Part shown: positions 7,402-16,455 of the stretch, piece after piece
Numbering within the stretch: position 1 is the first letter of the stretch
Layout: every line of letters starts with the position of its first letter
From: Methylobacterium sp. J-076
GTDB taxonomy: Bacteria > Pseudomonadota > Alphaproteobacteria > Rhizobiales > Beijerinckiaceae
Length of the DNA stretch: 64,000 nucleotides
Reading direction: 5' to 3'
NCBI RefSeq assembly: GCF_022829405.1
Contig: NZ_JAKSXW010000133.1
Location: 310,001-374,000 of the forward strand
Program-made: the position numbers and the translations under genes
Notes under the pieces: model-generated
What the model was told of the DNA's origin: nothing
What the model saw: the letters and a program-made list of their open reading frames with translations, nothing else
Databases searched by the model: none

Positions 7402-7440
7402 CCTCGGGCCCCGGCGCGACCCGCGCGCGGGGCCCCGAGG
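7402..7440. terminator. GC-rich hairpin after the PepSY gene
   Basis: An ~11-bp GC-rich stem (cctcgggcccc with ggggccccgagg, one bulged base) lies 18 bp after the stop codon. There is no T-run, so termination is plausible but unproven. Confidence 0.4.
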
Positions 7441-7619
7441 CCGGGCCGCCGCGTTCCGGCCACGGTGGTGCGACAGGGTCGGCTTCGAGTCGCGGTCTGA
7501 GTTCGTTGACATTGAGTTACGAATTCAGTTGGTTTTCACCGGAAAGACGGAACCGATCCTTCCGTGGTGGGGACACACTCTGGCACAATCGCAGCCGCTC
7601 GCCGAACCAGACGGTCCTA

Positions 7620-8438
7620 GTGTCGACGCATCCTTCCGCCAGCCCGGTCCGCACCCACGCCAAGAGATGGCTGCGCCGGGCGGCCCTCGCCGCAGGGCTG
7701 CTCGTGATCCCCACGGCGGTGCTCGCCTATGCGGACCTCCTCCCCGAATCCCTCGACCTCCTCGGCTTCGACCTGACCGAGGCGCCGGACCTTCCGCACG
7801 TCGCCCGGCAGATCGCCATCGGCGCGCCCCTGCGCATCATCGCCTTCGGCTCCTCCTCGACGGAGGGGATCGGCGCGTCGAGCCCCGCCAACGCCTACCC
7901 GGCCCAGCTCCAGACCGACCTGCGCGCGCAGCTGCACGGGGTGGATGTCACGGTGATCAACCGGGGCATCGGCGGCGAGCACGTGGACGACATGCTCGCC
8001 CGCCTCGACCGTGACGTGATCCGCCCCGAGCCGCAGCTCGTCATCTGGCAGACCGGCAGCAACGACCCCCTGCGCGGCGTCTCGCTGGAGCATTTCCGCG
8101 CCGCCACCCTCGATGCGGTGCGCCGCATCCGGGACGCCGGGATCGACGTGGTGCTGATGGAGCCGCAATGGTGCCCGAAGCTGGAGGCGACGCCGGGCGC
8201 CAACCGCTTCCGGGACGCCGTCCGCGAGATCGGCGATGCCCTCGACGTGCCGGTGATCCGCCGGGCCGACCTGATGCACGGCTGGGTCCGCGACGGGAAG
8301 CTGACCACCAAGCAGCTCTTCGCCTCGGACGGCCTGCACATGGCGGACCGGGGCTACGCCCTCCTCGCCTCGGCCGCCGCCGAATCGATCCTGCGGGACG
8401 CCGGCCCGGTCCACGTCACCGAGGCGGTGGCGGAATAG
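7620..8438 (+). CDS. SGNH/GDSL-type hydrolase with N-terminal membrane anchor
   Basis: The protein has ~272 residues. A signal/anchor helix (WLRRAALAAGLLVIPTAVLAYA) is followed by an SGNH hydrolase fold: block I FGSSSTEGIGA with the nucleophile Ser, a block III-like QTGSND, and block V DGLHMADRG with the catalytic Asp and His. Such enzymes are esterases or acyl hydrolases acting on lipids or glycans outside the cytoplasm; the substrate is unknown. The start is uncertain. GTG 7620 gives a normal anchor, while a longer frame opens upstream at 7506, where a TTGACA string (7506-7511) looks more like a promoter box. Confidence 0.82.
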   Translation: MSTHPSASPVRTHAKRWLRRAALAAGLLVIPTAVLAYADLLPESLDLLGFDLTEAPDLPHVARQIAIGAPLRIIAFGSSSTEGIGASSPANAYPAQLQTDLRAQLHGVDVTVINRGIGGEHVDDMLARLDRDVIRPEPQLVIWQTGSNDPLRGVSLEHFRAATLDAVRRIRDAGIDVVLMEPQWCPKLEATPGANRFRDAVREIGDALDVPVIRRADLMHGWVRDGKLTTKQLFASDGLHMADRGYALLASAAAESILRDAGPVHVTEAVAE

Positions 8439-8487
8439 TCGCCCCTACCCGCTTGACGGGGGCGCCCGCCTCCCGAACATCCGGCCC

Positions 8488-9348
8488 ATGAATCTCTTCG
8501 TCTTCGGGCTCGGTTTCACCGGCCGCCGTTTCGCCGAGGCCGCGCGTGACCGCTTCGGCGCCGTCCGCGGCACCGTGACGGAGGCGGGCGGGGCCGCGCG
8601 CCTCGCCGGGGAGACGGGTTTTGCCGTGCGGGCCTTCGGGCCGGAGGCGAACGACCCGCGCATCGCCGGGGACCTCGCCGACAGCGACGCCCTCCTCGTC
8701 TCCGCGCCCCCCGATGCGGAGGGCGACCCCGTCCTGCCGCGCTACGCAGAGGCCATCGCCGGGAGCCGGATCGGCTGGATCGGCTACCTCTCCACCATCG
8801 GGGTGTACGGCGACCAGGGCGGCGCCTGGATCGACGAGGCCACGCCCCCCGCCGCCCGCAGCGAGCGGACCCGCGCCCGCCTCGCCGCCGAGGCGGCGTG
8901 GCTCGCCCTCGGCGCGCGCACGGGCAAGGCGGTTCAGGTGTTCCGCCTGTCGGGCATCTACGGGCCGGGACGCAACCCCATCGTGAAGGTGCGGCAGGGG
9001 CGCTCGCAGCGGATCGTGAAGGCGGGCCAGGTCTTCAACCGCATCCACGTGGACGACATCGCCACGACGCTCCTCGCCTCCCTGGACCGGCCCCGGCCCG
9101 GTGCGATCTACAACGTCACCGACGACGAGCCGACGCCGCCGCAGGTGGTGATCGAGCATGCCGCCGCCCTCGCCGGCCTTCCGCCGCCGCCGGAGGTGGA
9201 TTTCGAGACCGCCGACCTCTCCCCGATGGCCCGCAGCTTCTACGGCGAGAACAAGCGGGTGCGGAACCGGCTGATCCGCGAGGAACTGGGGGTGAGGCTG
9301 GCCTACCCGACCTATCGCGAGGGGCTGGCGGCCCTGGCGGGGGAGTGA
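8488..9348 (+). CDS. NAD(P)-dependent epimerase/dehydratase-family protein (YeeZ-like)
   Basis: The protein has 286 residues and a Rossmann-type N-terminus (LFVFGLGFTGRRFA). It has STIGVYGDQGGAWIDE and FRLSGIYGPGRN, which are characteristic of the extended SDR branch related to E. coli YeeZ. The classical YxxxK catalytic pair is not evident at the usual place, as in other YeeZ-type proteins. The precise reaction is unknown. It stands alone, with its ATG 49 bp after the hydrolase gene. Confidence 0.78.
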   Translation: MNLFVFGLGFTGRRFAEAARDRFGAVRGTVTEAGGAARLAGETGFAVRAFGPEANDPRIAGDLADSDALLVSAPPDAEGDPVLPRYAEAIAGSRIGWIGYLSTIGVYGDQGGAWIDEATPPAARSERTRARLAAEAAWLALGARTGKAVQVFRLSGIYGPGRNPIVKVRQGRSQRIVKAGQVFNRIHVDDIATTLLASLDRPRPGAIYNVTDDEPTPPQVVIEHAAALAGLPPPPEVDFETADLSPMARSFYGENKRVRNRLIREELGVRLAYPTYREGLAALAGE

Positions 9349-9543
9349 GGGGGCCTGTCCCCGACAGGGCGCCCTCGCGTCCCCGCGGGCGAAGCGCCGC
9401 GGCCCCGGGCGGCGGCTCCCTCCCGAACGGGGCGCGGCGTTAGGGCGCTTTCCGGAAAACCAGGATCGTGAACCTCGACGCGCCCTCCTCCCCCCTGTGC
9501 GGAGGGGTGGGCGCGGGGCTGGAGACGGTGCGGGGAGCGCGGA

Positions 9544-10407
9544 TCACGCCTCCAGATGCCGCCGCCGTCCGAGGCGGCGCAGCAGGCCGCCCTGGGGGCC
9601 GACGAGCATGGAGGCGACGTAGAGGGCGCCCGCCGCGAGGACGATGGCGGGGCCGCTCGGCAGGTCGAACCGGTAGGACAGGGAGAGGCCGCTGAAGCTC
9701 GCCAGCGCCGCGATGGCCACGGCGGCCCCCATCGTGCCGCCCAGCTCCCGGGCCCAGAACCGGGCCGCCACCGCGGGCAGCAGCATCAGCCCCACGGCGA
9801 GGAGCGTCCCGAGGGCCTGGAAGCCGCCGACGAGGTTCACCACCACGAGGCCGAGGAAGGCGAAATGCACCGGCCCGCCCGCCCGGCTGACGCTGCGCAG
9901 GAACAGCGGATCGACGCACTCCATCACCAGCGGCCGGTAGATCAGGGCGAGGACCGCGAGCGTCAGGGTGCAGATGCCCCCGAGCAGGATCAGCGCCGGG
10001 TCGTCCAGGGCGAGGACCGAGCCGAACAGGAAGTGCATCAGATCCACCTGCGACCCGCGCAGGGACACGAGCAGCACCCCGCCCGCCAGGGAGATCAGGT
10101 AGAAGGCCGCCAGGCTCGCATCCTCCCGCAGCACCGTGGTGCGGGTGACGGCCCCGGCGAGCAGGGCCACCGCCAGCCCGGCCACGAGGCCGCCGAGGGT
10201 CATGGCCGGCAGGGAGAGGCCCGCCACGAGGAACCCCGCCGCCGCGCCGGGCAGGATGGCGTGGCTCATGGCGTCGCTCATCAGGCTCATGCGCCGGAGC
10301 ATGAGGAACACCCCCACCGGCGGCGCCGAGACCGACAGGGCGAGGCAGCCCGCCAGCGCCCTGCGCATGAAGCCGAATTCCACGAACGGCGCGAAGGGAT
10401 CGATCAC
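9544..10407 (-). CDS. znuB: zinc/manganese ABC transporter permease (ZnuB-like)
   Basis: The protein has 287 residues and about eight hydrophobic segments. It shows the ABC-3 family signature SLMSDAMSHAILPGAAAGF near residue 40 and a conserved GTLLAVGLMLLPAVAARF near 200. It would form the inner-membrane channel of a high-affinity Zn2+ (or Mn2+) importer with the ATPase encoded just upstream. The GTG start overlaps the znuC stop by 4 bp (gtga), showing translational coupling. No gene for the periplasmic binding protein (ZnuA) is adjacent. Confidence 0.88.
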   Translation of the reverse strand: MIDPFAPFVEFGFMRRALAGCLALSVSAPPVGVFLMLRRMSLMSDAMSHAILPGAAAGFLVAGLSLPAMTLGGLVAGLAVALLAGAVTRTTVLREDASLAAFYLISLAGGVLLVSLRGSQVDLMHFLFGSVLALDDPALILLGGICTLTLAVLALIYRPLVMECVDPLFLRSVSRAGGPVHFAFLGLVVVNLVGGFQALGTLLAVGLMLLPAVAARFWARELGGTMGAAVAIAALASFSGLSLSYRFDLPSGPAIVLAAGALYVASMLVGPQGGLLRRLGRRRHLEA

Positions 10408-11231
10408 GCGGCGTCCTCGCGGTCGCTGAGGGGCGGGTGGGCGTGGGAATGGCCGTGGGCGTGGGAATGGGCGTGCGGCTCCGGCGGCCCGGCATGGCGG
10501 GCGCCGTCGCAGACCGGTGCGTCCTCGTCCCACGCCTCGGACAGGCTGCGGGCGCGGGCGAGGTTCTCCGGCGTCAGGACGCGGGCGGTGGGCCCCCAGG
10601 CGACGGGCTCGCGGGCGAGCAGCAGCGTCGCCGGGAAGTGGGCGCGGATCTGGCCGAAATCGTGAAGCGCGGCCACCACCGTCCGGCCCTCCCCGTGCCA
10701 GCGGCGCACGAGGGCGAGGAGGTCGTCCGTGGTCCTCGCGTCGATGCCGGTGAAGGGCTCGTCGAGGAGGATCGTCCGGCAATCCTGCAGGATCAGGCGG
10801 GCGAACAGGGCCCGGCGGAACTGCCCGCCGGAGAGCGTCCCGATGGGCCGCGCCTCGAACCCGGAGAGCCCGACCGTGGCCAGGGCGTCGAGCACCGCCG
10901 GCCCCGTCCGTCGCAGGGCCCGCCACGGGCCGAGGCGGCGCCACAAGCCCATGGCGGCGAGGTCCATGACGCTCAAGGGAAAGCTGCGGTCGATGGCGTC
11001 GATCTGGGGCAGGTAGGCGATCTCGTCCGGCCGCTCGATCCGCCCGTCGAGGACGGGGATCTCACCGGTCAGGCCCTTGAGCAGGGTCGACTTGCCCGCT
11101 CCGTTCGGGCCGGCGAGCGCCAGGAGGTCGCCGGGCCGGATCGTCCCGTCGAGGTGGTGGACGGCCGGGTGCCTGTCGTAGCCGAGGGTCAAGCCGTGCA
11201 GGCGGATCGGCGCGGGGGCGGCGGCGCTCAC
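10404..11231 (-). CDS. znuC: zinc ABC transporter ATPase (ZnuC-like), His-rich tail
   Basis: The protein has 275 residues. Walker A is GPNGAGKST (41-49), the signature is LSGGQ (133-137) and Walker B is ILLDEP (154-159), followed by the H-loop in AALHDF. The last ~30 residues include a His-rich run (PHAHSHAHGHSHAHP), common in zinc-handling proteins. It energises uptake with ZnuB. The GTG start overlaps the stop of a small upstream ORF by 4 bp. A Zur-box-like palindrome lies ~235 bp upstream, so repression by zinc is expected. Confidence 0.9.
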   Translation of the reverse strand: MSAAAPAPIRLHGLTLGYDRHPAVHHLDGTIRPGDLLALAGPNGAGKSTLLKGLTGEIPVLDGRIERPDEIAYLPQIDAIDRSFPLSVMDLAAMGLWRRLGPWRALRRTGPAVLDALATVGLSGFEARPIGTLSGGQFRRALFARLILQDCRTILLDEPFTGIDARTTDDLLALVRRWHGEGRTVVAALHDFGQIRAHFPATLLLAREPVAWGPTARVLTPENLARARSLSEAWDEDAPVCDGARHAGPPEPHAHSHAHGHSHAHPPLSDREDAA

Positions 11232-11431
11232 GCGGCGAGGGCCCAGGCGATGGCCAGCCAGACGAGGGCCGCCATGCCGGCCGCCAGGGCGAGGCGCGCG
11301 GCGAGCCCGCTGCGGTACAGCGTGGGGCGGAGTGGGGCGGACGGGCGGCGGGGCACGGGCGAGGCTTCACGAGCGGGGGGCGGAGCGGGACGCGAGATCC
11401 GCCGGCCGGCATGGCGGCGGCGTCCGCGCAT
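11228..11431 (-). CDS. possible small membrane protein at the head of the znuCB operon
   Basis: This 67-codon frame has a basic N-terminus and a single C-terminal transmembrane helix (ARLALAAGMAALVWLAIAWALA). Its stop overlaps the znuC GTG start by 4 bp, the same gtga coupling that joins znuC to znuB. It begins 34 bp from the Zur-box-like site. I know no family for it. The overlap and the membrane helix support a real gene, but high GC content makes chance ORFs common. Confidence 0.45.
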   Translation of the reverse strand: MRGRRRHAGRRISRPAPPPAREASPVPRRPSAPLRPTLYRSGLAARLALAAGMAALVWLAIAWALAA

Positions 11432-11464
11432 CGCGCCGGCCCCTGGTGCGGTCCCGGCAGGGAG

Positions 11465-11479
11465 TGATACACTGTAACA
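11465..11479. promoter_or_regulatory. Zur-box-like palindrome between znuCB and zur
   Basis: The 15-base sequence tgatacactgtaaca reads as an inverted repeat around its centre with only one mismatched pair, and is AT-rich in a very GC-rich neighbourhood. It resembles alphaproteobacterial Zur boxes (tgttataatataaca type). It lies in the divergent space between the zinc importer operon and zur, so zinc-dependent repression of the importer and perhaps of zur itself is likely. Confidence 0.72.
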
Positions 11480-11526
11480 AAGCCGCCGCACAACCGGCGC
11501 TCGTCCGGCGGCCACGCCGGGCGGCC

Positions 11527-12057
11527 ATGCGGGGAGCCGCCATCTTGCCATCCGCCGGACACCGCCACGGTCACGACCATGGCCATGCCCATTCCTGCCG
11601 GGCCGAGCCGGCGGTGATCCTCACCCGCGCCGAGGAGCTGTGCCGCGAGCGGGGGGTGCAGTTCACCGCCCTGCGGCGGGAGGTGCTGGAGGCGGTGGCG
11701 GCCAGCGAGCCGCCGCCGGGGGCCTACGACATCGCCGAGCGCCTGAGCCGCCCGGGGCGGCGGGTTGCGCCGGTCTCGGTCTACCGGGCGCTGGACTTCC
11801 TGATGGAACTCGGCCTCGTCCACCGCATCGCCAGCCGCAACGCCTTCGTGCCCTGCGCCCATGCCCACGGGATCGGGGAGAACGTGGTGTTCCTGATCTG
11901 CCGGACCTGCGGCGGCATCGATGAGACCACCTCGCCCGAGGTGGAGAGCGGGCTCGGCAAGACCCTCAAGCGCGCGGGCTTCACCCCCGCCCACAGCATC
12001 CTGGAGGTCGAGGGCGATTGCGGCGCCTGCCGCGACAAGGCCCGGGGGGCGGGGTAG
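11527..12057 (+). CDS. zur: zinc uptake regulator, Fur family
   Basis: The protein has ~176 residues. After a His-rich N-terminal extension (GHRHGHDHGHAH) comes a Fur-family winged helix (GVQFTALRREVLEAVAASEPPPGAYDIAERLS, then VSVYRALDFLMELGLVHR). The dimerisation/metal domain follows, with CAHAHG, CRTCGG and a C-terminal CGAC pair; the four Cys fit the structural zinc site. It would repress zinc uptake when zinc is plentiful. The gene is divergent from znuCB across a Zur-box-like palindrome. The Met chosen gives the His-rich start; a later start would remove it. Confidence 0.88.
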   Translation: MRGAAILPSAGHRHGHDHGHAHSCRAEPAVILTRAEELCRERGVQFTALRREVLEAVAASEPPPGAYDIAERLSRPGRRVAPVSVYRALDFLMELGLVHRIASRNAFVPCAHAHGIGENVVFLICRTCGGIDETTSPEVESGLGKTLKRAGFTPAHSILEVEGDCGACRDKARGAG

Positions 12058-12305
12058 CGGAGCCTGCCTTCGGCCGGCCCTGACCCTGGATCTCCGACGG
12101 AAGAATCGGGATCGTCCTCAGAGCCGGGCGCATCCCTCCCTCGGCGGAGGACGGAGCGCGTCGGCGCGACGCCCGTTCGGATCCCCGGCTCGCATGACGA
12201 GGTGATCCGCCCCGTGTCCCCGCGGGGTGCCCCCCCGTGATCGGTGCCCCCGGATGCGCCCGCGGGTCACAGGAACCGCGTCCGCGGCGCCGGGCTTGAG
12301 CCCCC

Positions 12306-12626
12306 ATGAGGAAGGCACCCGTGTCGAAGAGGCTGATCGCCCTGTCCGTCGCCGCGCTGGCGGCGACGCCCGCCCTGGCACAGGGGCGGCCCTCCACGAC
12401 CGCCATGAGCTGCGCCCAGGCGTCCCGGCTGGTGACGTCCCAGGGGGCGATCGTGCTCGGCACCGGGGGCCAGACCTACGACCGCTTCGTCCGCGACCGA
12501 TCGTTCTGCGAGCCGACCGAGATCGCCCGCCGGGCCTTCCGGCCAACCCGCGACAGCGCCGCCTGCCTCGTGGGCTACACCTGCTACGAGCCGAGCCCGG
12601 ACGACTGGCCGGGCAGCGACTTCTGA
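12306..12626 (+). CDS. small secreted Cys-containing hypothetical protein
   Basis: The protein has 106 residues with a clear signal peptide (KRLIALSVAALAATPALA, cleavage before QGRPS). The mature part of ~80 residues has four Cys (SCAQASRL, SFCEP, ACLVGYTCYEP), probably forming two disulfides in the periplasm. The pattern resembles small exported proteins common in Rhizobiales, with no assigned function. Its 3' end overlaps the 3' end of selB on the other strand by 43 bp. Confidence 0.7.
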   Translation: MRKAPVSKRLIALSVAALAATPALAQGRPSTTAMSCAQASRLVTSQGAIVLGTGGQTYDRFVRDRSFCEPTEIARRAFRPTRDSAACLVGYTCYEPSPDDWPGSDF

Positions 12627-14539
12627 GCGGCCCCCTTCGTCTCCAGGGCGACGATGATGCGCTTGTCTCCGGCGCGGCGGGTGAAGCCCGTGGCGTCGAG
12701 GTGCTCCAGGAGCGGGATCGAGAATTTGCGTGAGATGCCCAGGGCCGCCCCGGCCTCGCGGGCCAGGAAGCCGGTCTCCGCATCGGCCGCCGCCGGGAAG
12801 GCGTCGAGGAGCCGCTCGCGGGCGTCGGCCACTGCCTCCCGGTGGAACAGCACCGCCCGGCGCTGCACCCGGTCCACCGCGCGGATGACCGCGCCGGAAC
12901 CGACGAGGTAGTTCAGGGCGTCCCGGCGGCGGATGTCCCGGCCGATGGCCTCGGCCTCGTCGGGGGGGTTGAGGCCGGCCTTGCGGAACGATTGCTCCAG
13001 GCGGCGCACCGTCTCGGTCTCGTTGCGCGCGGGGTCGAAATCCGCCCGGCGCCACAGGGTGCCGGCCTGCGTCACCTCGCCGGAGCCCGCAAGGTCGCGC
13101 AGCACAGCGCCCGTCACCGCCTCCGGCAGGGCGAGCGCCCGCGCCACCTGATCCAGGGGCGTGCCGTGGTCCATCGGGCGCTCCCGGTGGAACTGGGACA
13201 GGGTTCCCATCGTCCCCGCCCGCAGGGCCGAGAAGGCCGGCGCCCCCACGAACCGCTCGGCGATCTCGCGGGCCCCGGCGGCGGTGAGAAGGCGGCGGAC
13301 GCGCTCGGGTGTGGAGCCGGCGAGCCGGGCCAGCTCCGCCAGGGGGGCGCCGAGGGCCCCGGCCTGGCCGAGGCGCACGGCGAGGGCCTCGGCCGGGCGG
13401 CCGGCGGCGATGGCCGCGAGGTCTGCGGTCACGCGGGGGTCGTTGCGGCGGCGGCGGCGGCTCGCCGGATCGAGGATGCGCCCTCCGGCGATCGTGGCGG
13501 CGGGCGAATCGAGGCGCAGGACGAAGGGCTCCCGGGCCGGCACCGCCACGTCCTCGGAGAGGTGGAGCTGCGCCTGCGCCGACGCCCCCGGCTCCAGGGA
13601 CGGCCGGTCGAGGAGGCGCAGCCGCGCCTCGACCTCGGTGGTGCCGAACAGCAGGCGGCAGGCGAGGCCGTTGGGCAGGGCCGATTCGGCGCTCGATGCG
13701 GCGGTGATCGCCACGTCGAGCCAGCGGGTGGGAACCAGCAGGTCCGGCAGGCACAGGGCCTGGCCGCGGGCGATCTCGTCCAGGCCGACGCCGCGCAGGG
13801 CCACCGCCGTCCGGCGGCCGGGCTCGGCCACCTCGACGGGGCGGCCATGGATCTGGAGCCCGCGCACCACGGCGCTGCGCCCGCCCGGGGCGATCGCGAC
13901 GGTGTCGCCCACCGAAAGCCGCCCCCGGCGCAGGGTCCCGGTCACCACCGTGCCGAAGCCCGCGCGGGTGAAGACCCGGTCGACCGGCAGGTAGGGGAAC
14001 CCGTCGTCGGTGCCCGGCCCCGCCTCGGCCAGAAGGCCGAGGAGCGCCGCCGACAGGGCCGGCAGGCCGATCCCCGTGACGGTCGAGGTGGCGATGACGG
14101 GCCCGGTCTCCAGCCCGGCCCGGGCCGCGGCGGCGGCGATCTCGGCGGCGCGGGTGCGGATCGTCTCCGGCGAGGCGAGGTCCGCCTTGGTCAGCGCCAG
14201 CACGCCCCGGCGCACGCCGACCAGGCGCGCGATCTCAAGGTGCTCGACGGTCTGGGGCTTGATGCCTTCGTTGGCATCGACGGCGAGCAGCACCGCCCGC
14301 ATCCCCGTGGCCCCCGAGACCATGGCCCGCACGAACCGCTCGTGGCCCGGCAGGTCCACGAGGTCGATCTCCCCGGCCTCCCCGGCGAGCAGGGCGAAGC
14401 CCGGCACGATGGAGACCCCGCGGGCCTGCTCCTCCTTGAGCCGGTCCGTCTCCACCCCCGTCAGCGCGCGCACGAGCGCTGTCTTGCCATGATCGACATG
14501 GCCGATGACGCCGGCGAGGAGTGTCTTCAACGCAGTCAC
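12584..14539 (-). CDS. selB: selenocysteine-specific elongation factor SelB
   Basis: The protein has ~651 residues. The GTPase domain begins at the N-terminus with GHVDHGKT (G1), DLPGHERF (G3) and a TKAD-type G4. Beta-barrel domains II-III follow, then a C-terminal half of winged helices, including LFHREAVADARERLLDAF and GISRKFSIPLLEHLD, that bind the SECIS hairpin in SelB. It delivers Sec-tRNA to UGA codons, typically in formate dehydrogenase. The start is uncertain: GTG 14539 begins right before the G domain, while an in-frame TTG at 14572 adds 11 residues. No selA or tRNA-Sec gene is visible nearby. Confidence 0.92.
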   Translation of the reverse strand: MTALKTLLAGVIGHVDHGKTALVRALTGVETDRLKEEQARGVSIVPGFALLAGEAGEIDLVDLPGHERFVRAMVSGATGMRAVLLAVDANEGIKPQTVEHLEIARLVGVRRGVLALTKADLASPETIRTRAAEIAAAAARAGLETGPVIATSTVTGIGLPALSAALLGLLAEAGPGTDDGFPYLPVDRVFTRAGFGTVVTGTLRRGRLSVGDTVAIAPGGRSAVVRGLQIHGRPVEVAEPGRRTAVALRGVGLDEIARGQALCLPDLLVPTRWLDVAITAASSAESALPNGLACRLLFGTTEVEARLRLLDRPSLEPGASAQAQLHLSEDVAVPAREPFVLRLDSPAATIAGGRILDPASRRRRRNDPRVTADLAAIAAGRPAEALAVRLGQAGALGAPLAELARLAGSTPERVRRLLTAAGAREIAERFVGAPAFSALRAGTMGTLSQFHRERPMDHGTPLDQVARALALPEAVTGAVLRDLAGSGEVTQAGTLWRRADFDPARNETETVRRLEQSFRKAGLNPPDEAEAIGRDIRRRDALNYLVGSGAVIRAVDRVQRRAVLFHREAVADARERLLDAFPAAADAETGFLAREAGAALGISRKFSIPLLEHLDATGFTRRAGDKRIIVALETKGAAQKSLPGQSSGLGS

Positions 14540-14854
14540 GGAGGGTGCTCGAATGACGGGCCGCTCGTTCAACCGACGCGGATGCGTCCCGCTCCCTGGC
14601 CTGGGGAGGGCGGGCAGATCTGGTTGGCGTGGGGCGATACTCGGGAAAGCAATTGAATTGCAAGCGATTTAATGTCGCAAAATCAAACTATACTGAAATT
14701 GCCGCGCCGCCGCAATCGCGGCCATCGCGCGATAGCATCGGATCGCTTGGCGCCGTCAAGCGTAGGAGAGACGTCCGGGCGGACGATGCCCTTGAGACGT
14801 GGTAGATCGGCCACTTGGCCAGCCAGAGAGACAGGAAAGCGGGACGTGAGTCAC

Positions 14855-16378
14855 ATGAGCGAGGCGGTGGAAGGAAAGGGAGAGCCGCGGGAGATCGAGC
14901 TGAAGCTCGATTGTGGCGGCCCCGACCTCACGGCATTGAGCGGCCACCCCCTCCTCAAGGACGTGGCCGCCACCGAGCCGAAGCTTCTCCTCACCACCTA
15001 TTTCGACACGCCCGGGCGTGCGCTGAAGGAGGCCGGGCTCACCCTGCGCATCCGTTCGGAGGGCGGCCGGTACGTGCAGACGGTCAAGGCCGGCTCGGGC
15101 CAGATCGGCCTGTTCGACCGGGCCGAGTGGGAGAGCGACGTGGCGGGTGATTCGCCCGATCCGGCCGCCTGGGCCGGCACGGCGGCCGAGCCCGTCCTGG
15201 CCGGGGCGGGCACGGAGCTCGCCCCGCTGTTCACGACGCTGATCGAGCGGCGCGTCCACCCGGTGAGCTACGGCGAATCGCGCATCCTCGTGACCCTCGA
15301 CGAGGGCCGGGTCGAGTGCGCATCGGGCGATTCCACCCTCTGCGAGGTGGAGCTGGAGATCGAGAGCGGCGGGGTGGCCGATCTGTTCGCCTTCGCGCAG
15401 GCCCTGGCCGAGACCGTGCCCCTGCGCCTCGGCGTCCTGTCTAAGAGCGCCCGGGGCTTCGCCGTGCTGGACCGGGAAGTGCCGACGCCGTGCAAGGCCG
15501 GGGCGGTGGACCTGTCGCCGGACGCCGACGCCGGCACCGTGTTCCGCACCGTCGCCCGGAGCTGCCTGCGCCACCTGCGGCTCAACGAGACCGCCTTCCT
15601 CGACGGCCCGCGCGACCCGAGCGCCCTGCACCAGATGCGCGTCGCCCTGCGGCGGCTGCGCTCGGCCCTCTCCCTCTGCGCCCCGCTGTTCGAGGGCGAC
15701 CCGAAGGCCACGGCTTTGGCCGACGAGATCAAGCGGGTGACGGAGCCGTTCGGGGAGGCGCGCAACCTCGACGTGTTCCTGCACGACACCTTGCCCGTCC
15801 TCGCCGAGCACAACCCCGGCGACCCGGCCCTCGACGCGGTGAGCGAGAAGGCCAAGGCCGCCCGCGAGCGGGCCTACCTGGCCGTGCAGGGCATCCTGGC
15901 CAGCCCGCAATGGCGCGGCCTCCTGCTCGACATCGCCGGCTGGGTCGAGGTGGGCCCGTGGAGCGAGCAGGATGCCGCCCGGCAGGACGGGCGGCACTTC
16001 GCCGCCGGCATCCTCGACAAGGCCCGCCGCCGGGTGAAGAAGCGGGGGAAGGGCCTGCGCCATCTCGATGCCCACACCCGCCACCGGGCGCGCATCTCGG
16101 CCAAGAAGCTGCGCTACGGCGCCGAGTTCTTCGCCGACCTGTTCCCGAAGCCGAAGGCGCAGAAGCGCCAGAAGGCGTTCGGCGACGCGCTCTCGGAGCT
16201 GCAGGACCACCTCGGCGCGCTCAACGACATCGAGACCGTCCGGCATCTGCCCCTGGGGCTCGCCGACGAGGGCGGGCCGGCCATGCCGGAGGTGGACGAG
16301 AAGCGGGTGAAGGACCTTCTGGACAAGGCCGCCGACGCCCGCGCGGACCTGCTCGACGTCAAGCCGTTCTGGCGCTGA
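14855..16378 (+). CDS. CYTH and CHAD domain protein
   Basis: The protein has ~507 residues. Residues 1-200 form a CYTH domain with the hallmark ExExK motif (EIELKL) and later basic and acidic residues for binding triphosphate and metal. Residues ~220-505 form a CHAD domain, rich in helices with conserved His and basic residues (LHQMRVALRRLRSAL, then HRARISAKKLRYGAEFF). This pairing is typical of inorganic triphosphatase or polyphosphate-associated proteins. The ATG at 14855 follows an aggaaag site; the longer upstream frame is low-complexity. An 11-bp hairpin follows the gene. Confidence 0.88.
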   Translation: MSEAVEGKGEPREIELKLDCGGPDLTALSGHPLLKDVAATEPKLLLTTYFDTPGRALKEAGLTLRIRSEGGRYVQTVKAGSGQIGLFDRAEWESDVAGDSPDPAAWAGTAAEPVLAGAGTELAPLFTTLIERRVHPVSYGESRILVTLDEGRVECASGDSTLCEVELEIESGGVADLFAFAQALAETVPLRLGVLSKSARGFAVLDREVPTPCKAGAVDLSPDADAGTVFRTVARSCLRHLRLNETAFLDGPRDPSALHQMRVALRRLRSALSLCAPLFEGDPKATALADEIKRVTEPFGEARNLDVFLHDTLPVLAEHNPGDPALDAVSEKAKAARERAYLAVQGILASPQWRGLLLDIAGWVEVGPWSEQDAARQDGRHFAAGILDKARRRVKKRGKGLRHLDAHTRHRARISAKKLRYGAEFFADLFPKPKAQKRQKAFGDALSELQDHLGALNDIETVRHLPLGLADEGGPAMPEVDEKRVKDLLDKAADARADLLDVKPFWR

Positions 16379-16406
16379 GGAGAGCGCTGCCCGCGGGAGG
16401 GCGACG

Positions 16407-16455
16407 GCGCCGGAACGCAGGCGGCTCTGGGGCTCACCGCGCTCCGTTCCGGCGC
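16407..16455. terminator. possible terminator hairpin after the CYTH-CHAD gene
   Basis: A perfect 11-bp stem (gcgccggaacg with cgttccggcgc) encloses a 27-base GC-rich loop 28 bp after the stop. It lacks a T-run, so this is only a structural suggestion. Confidence 0.35.

Noticed and set aside
12842..14656. 604-codon plus-strand ORF antisense to selB
   Set aside because: Its translation is low-complexity (Gly/Arg/His-rich) with no motif, while selB on the other strand is fully conserved. It is a high-GC shadow.
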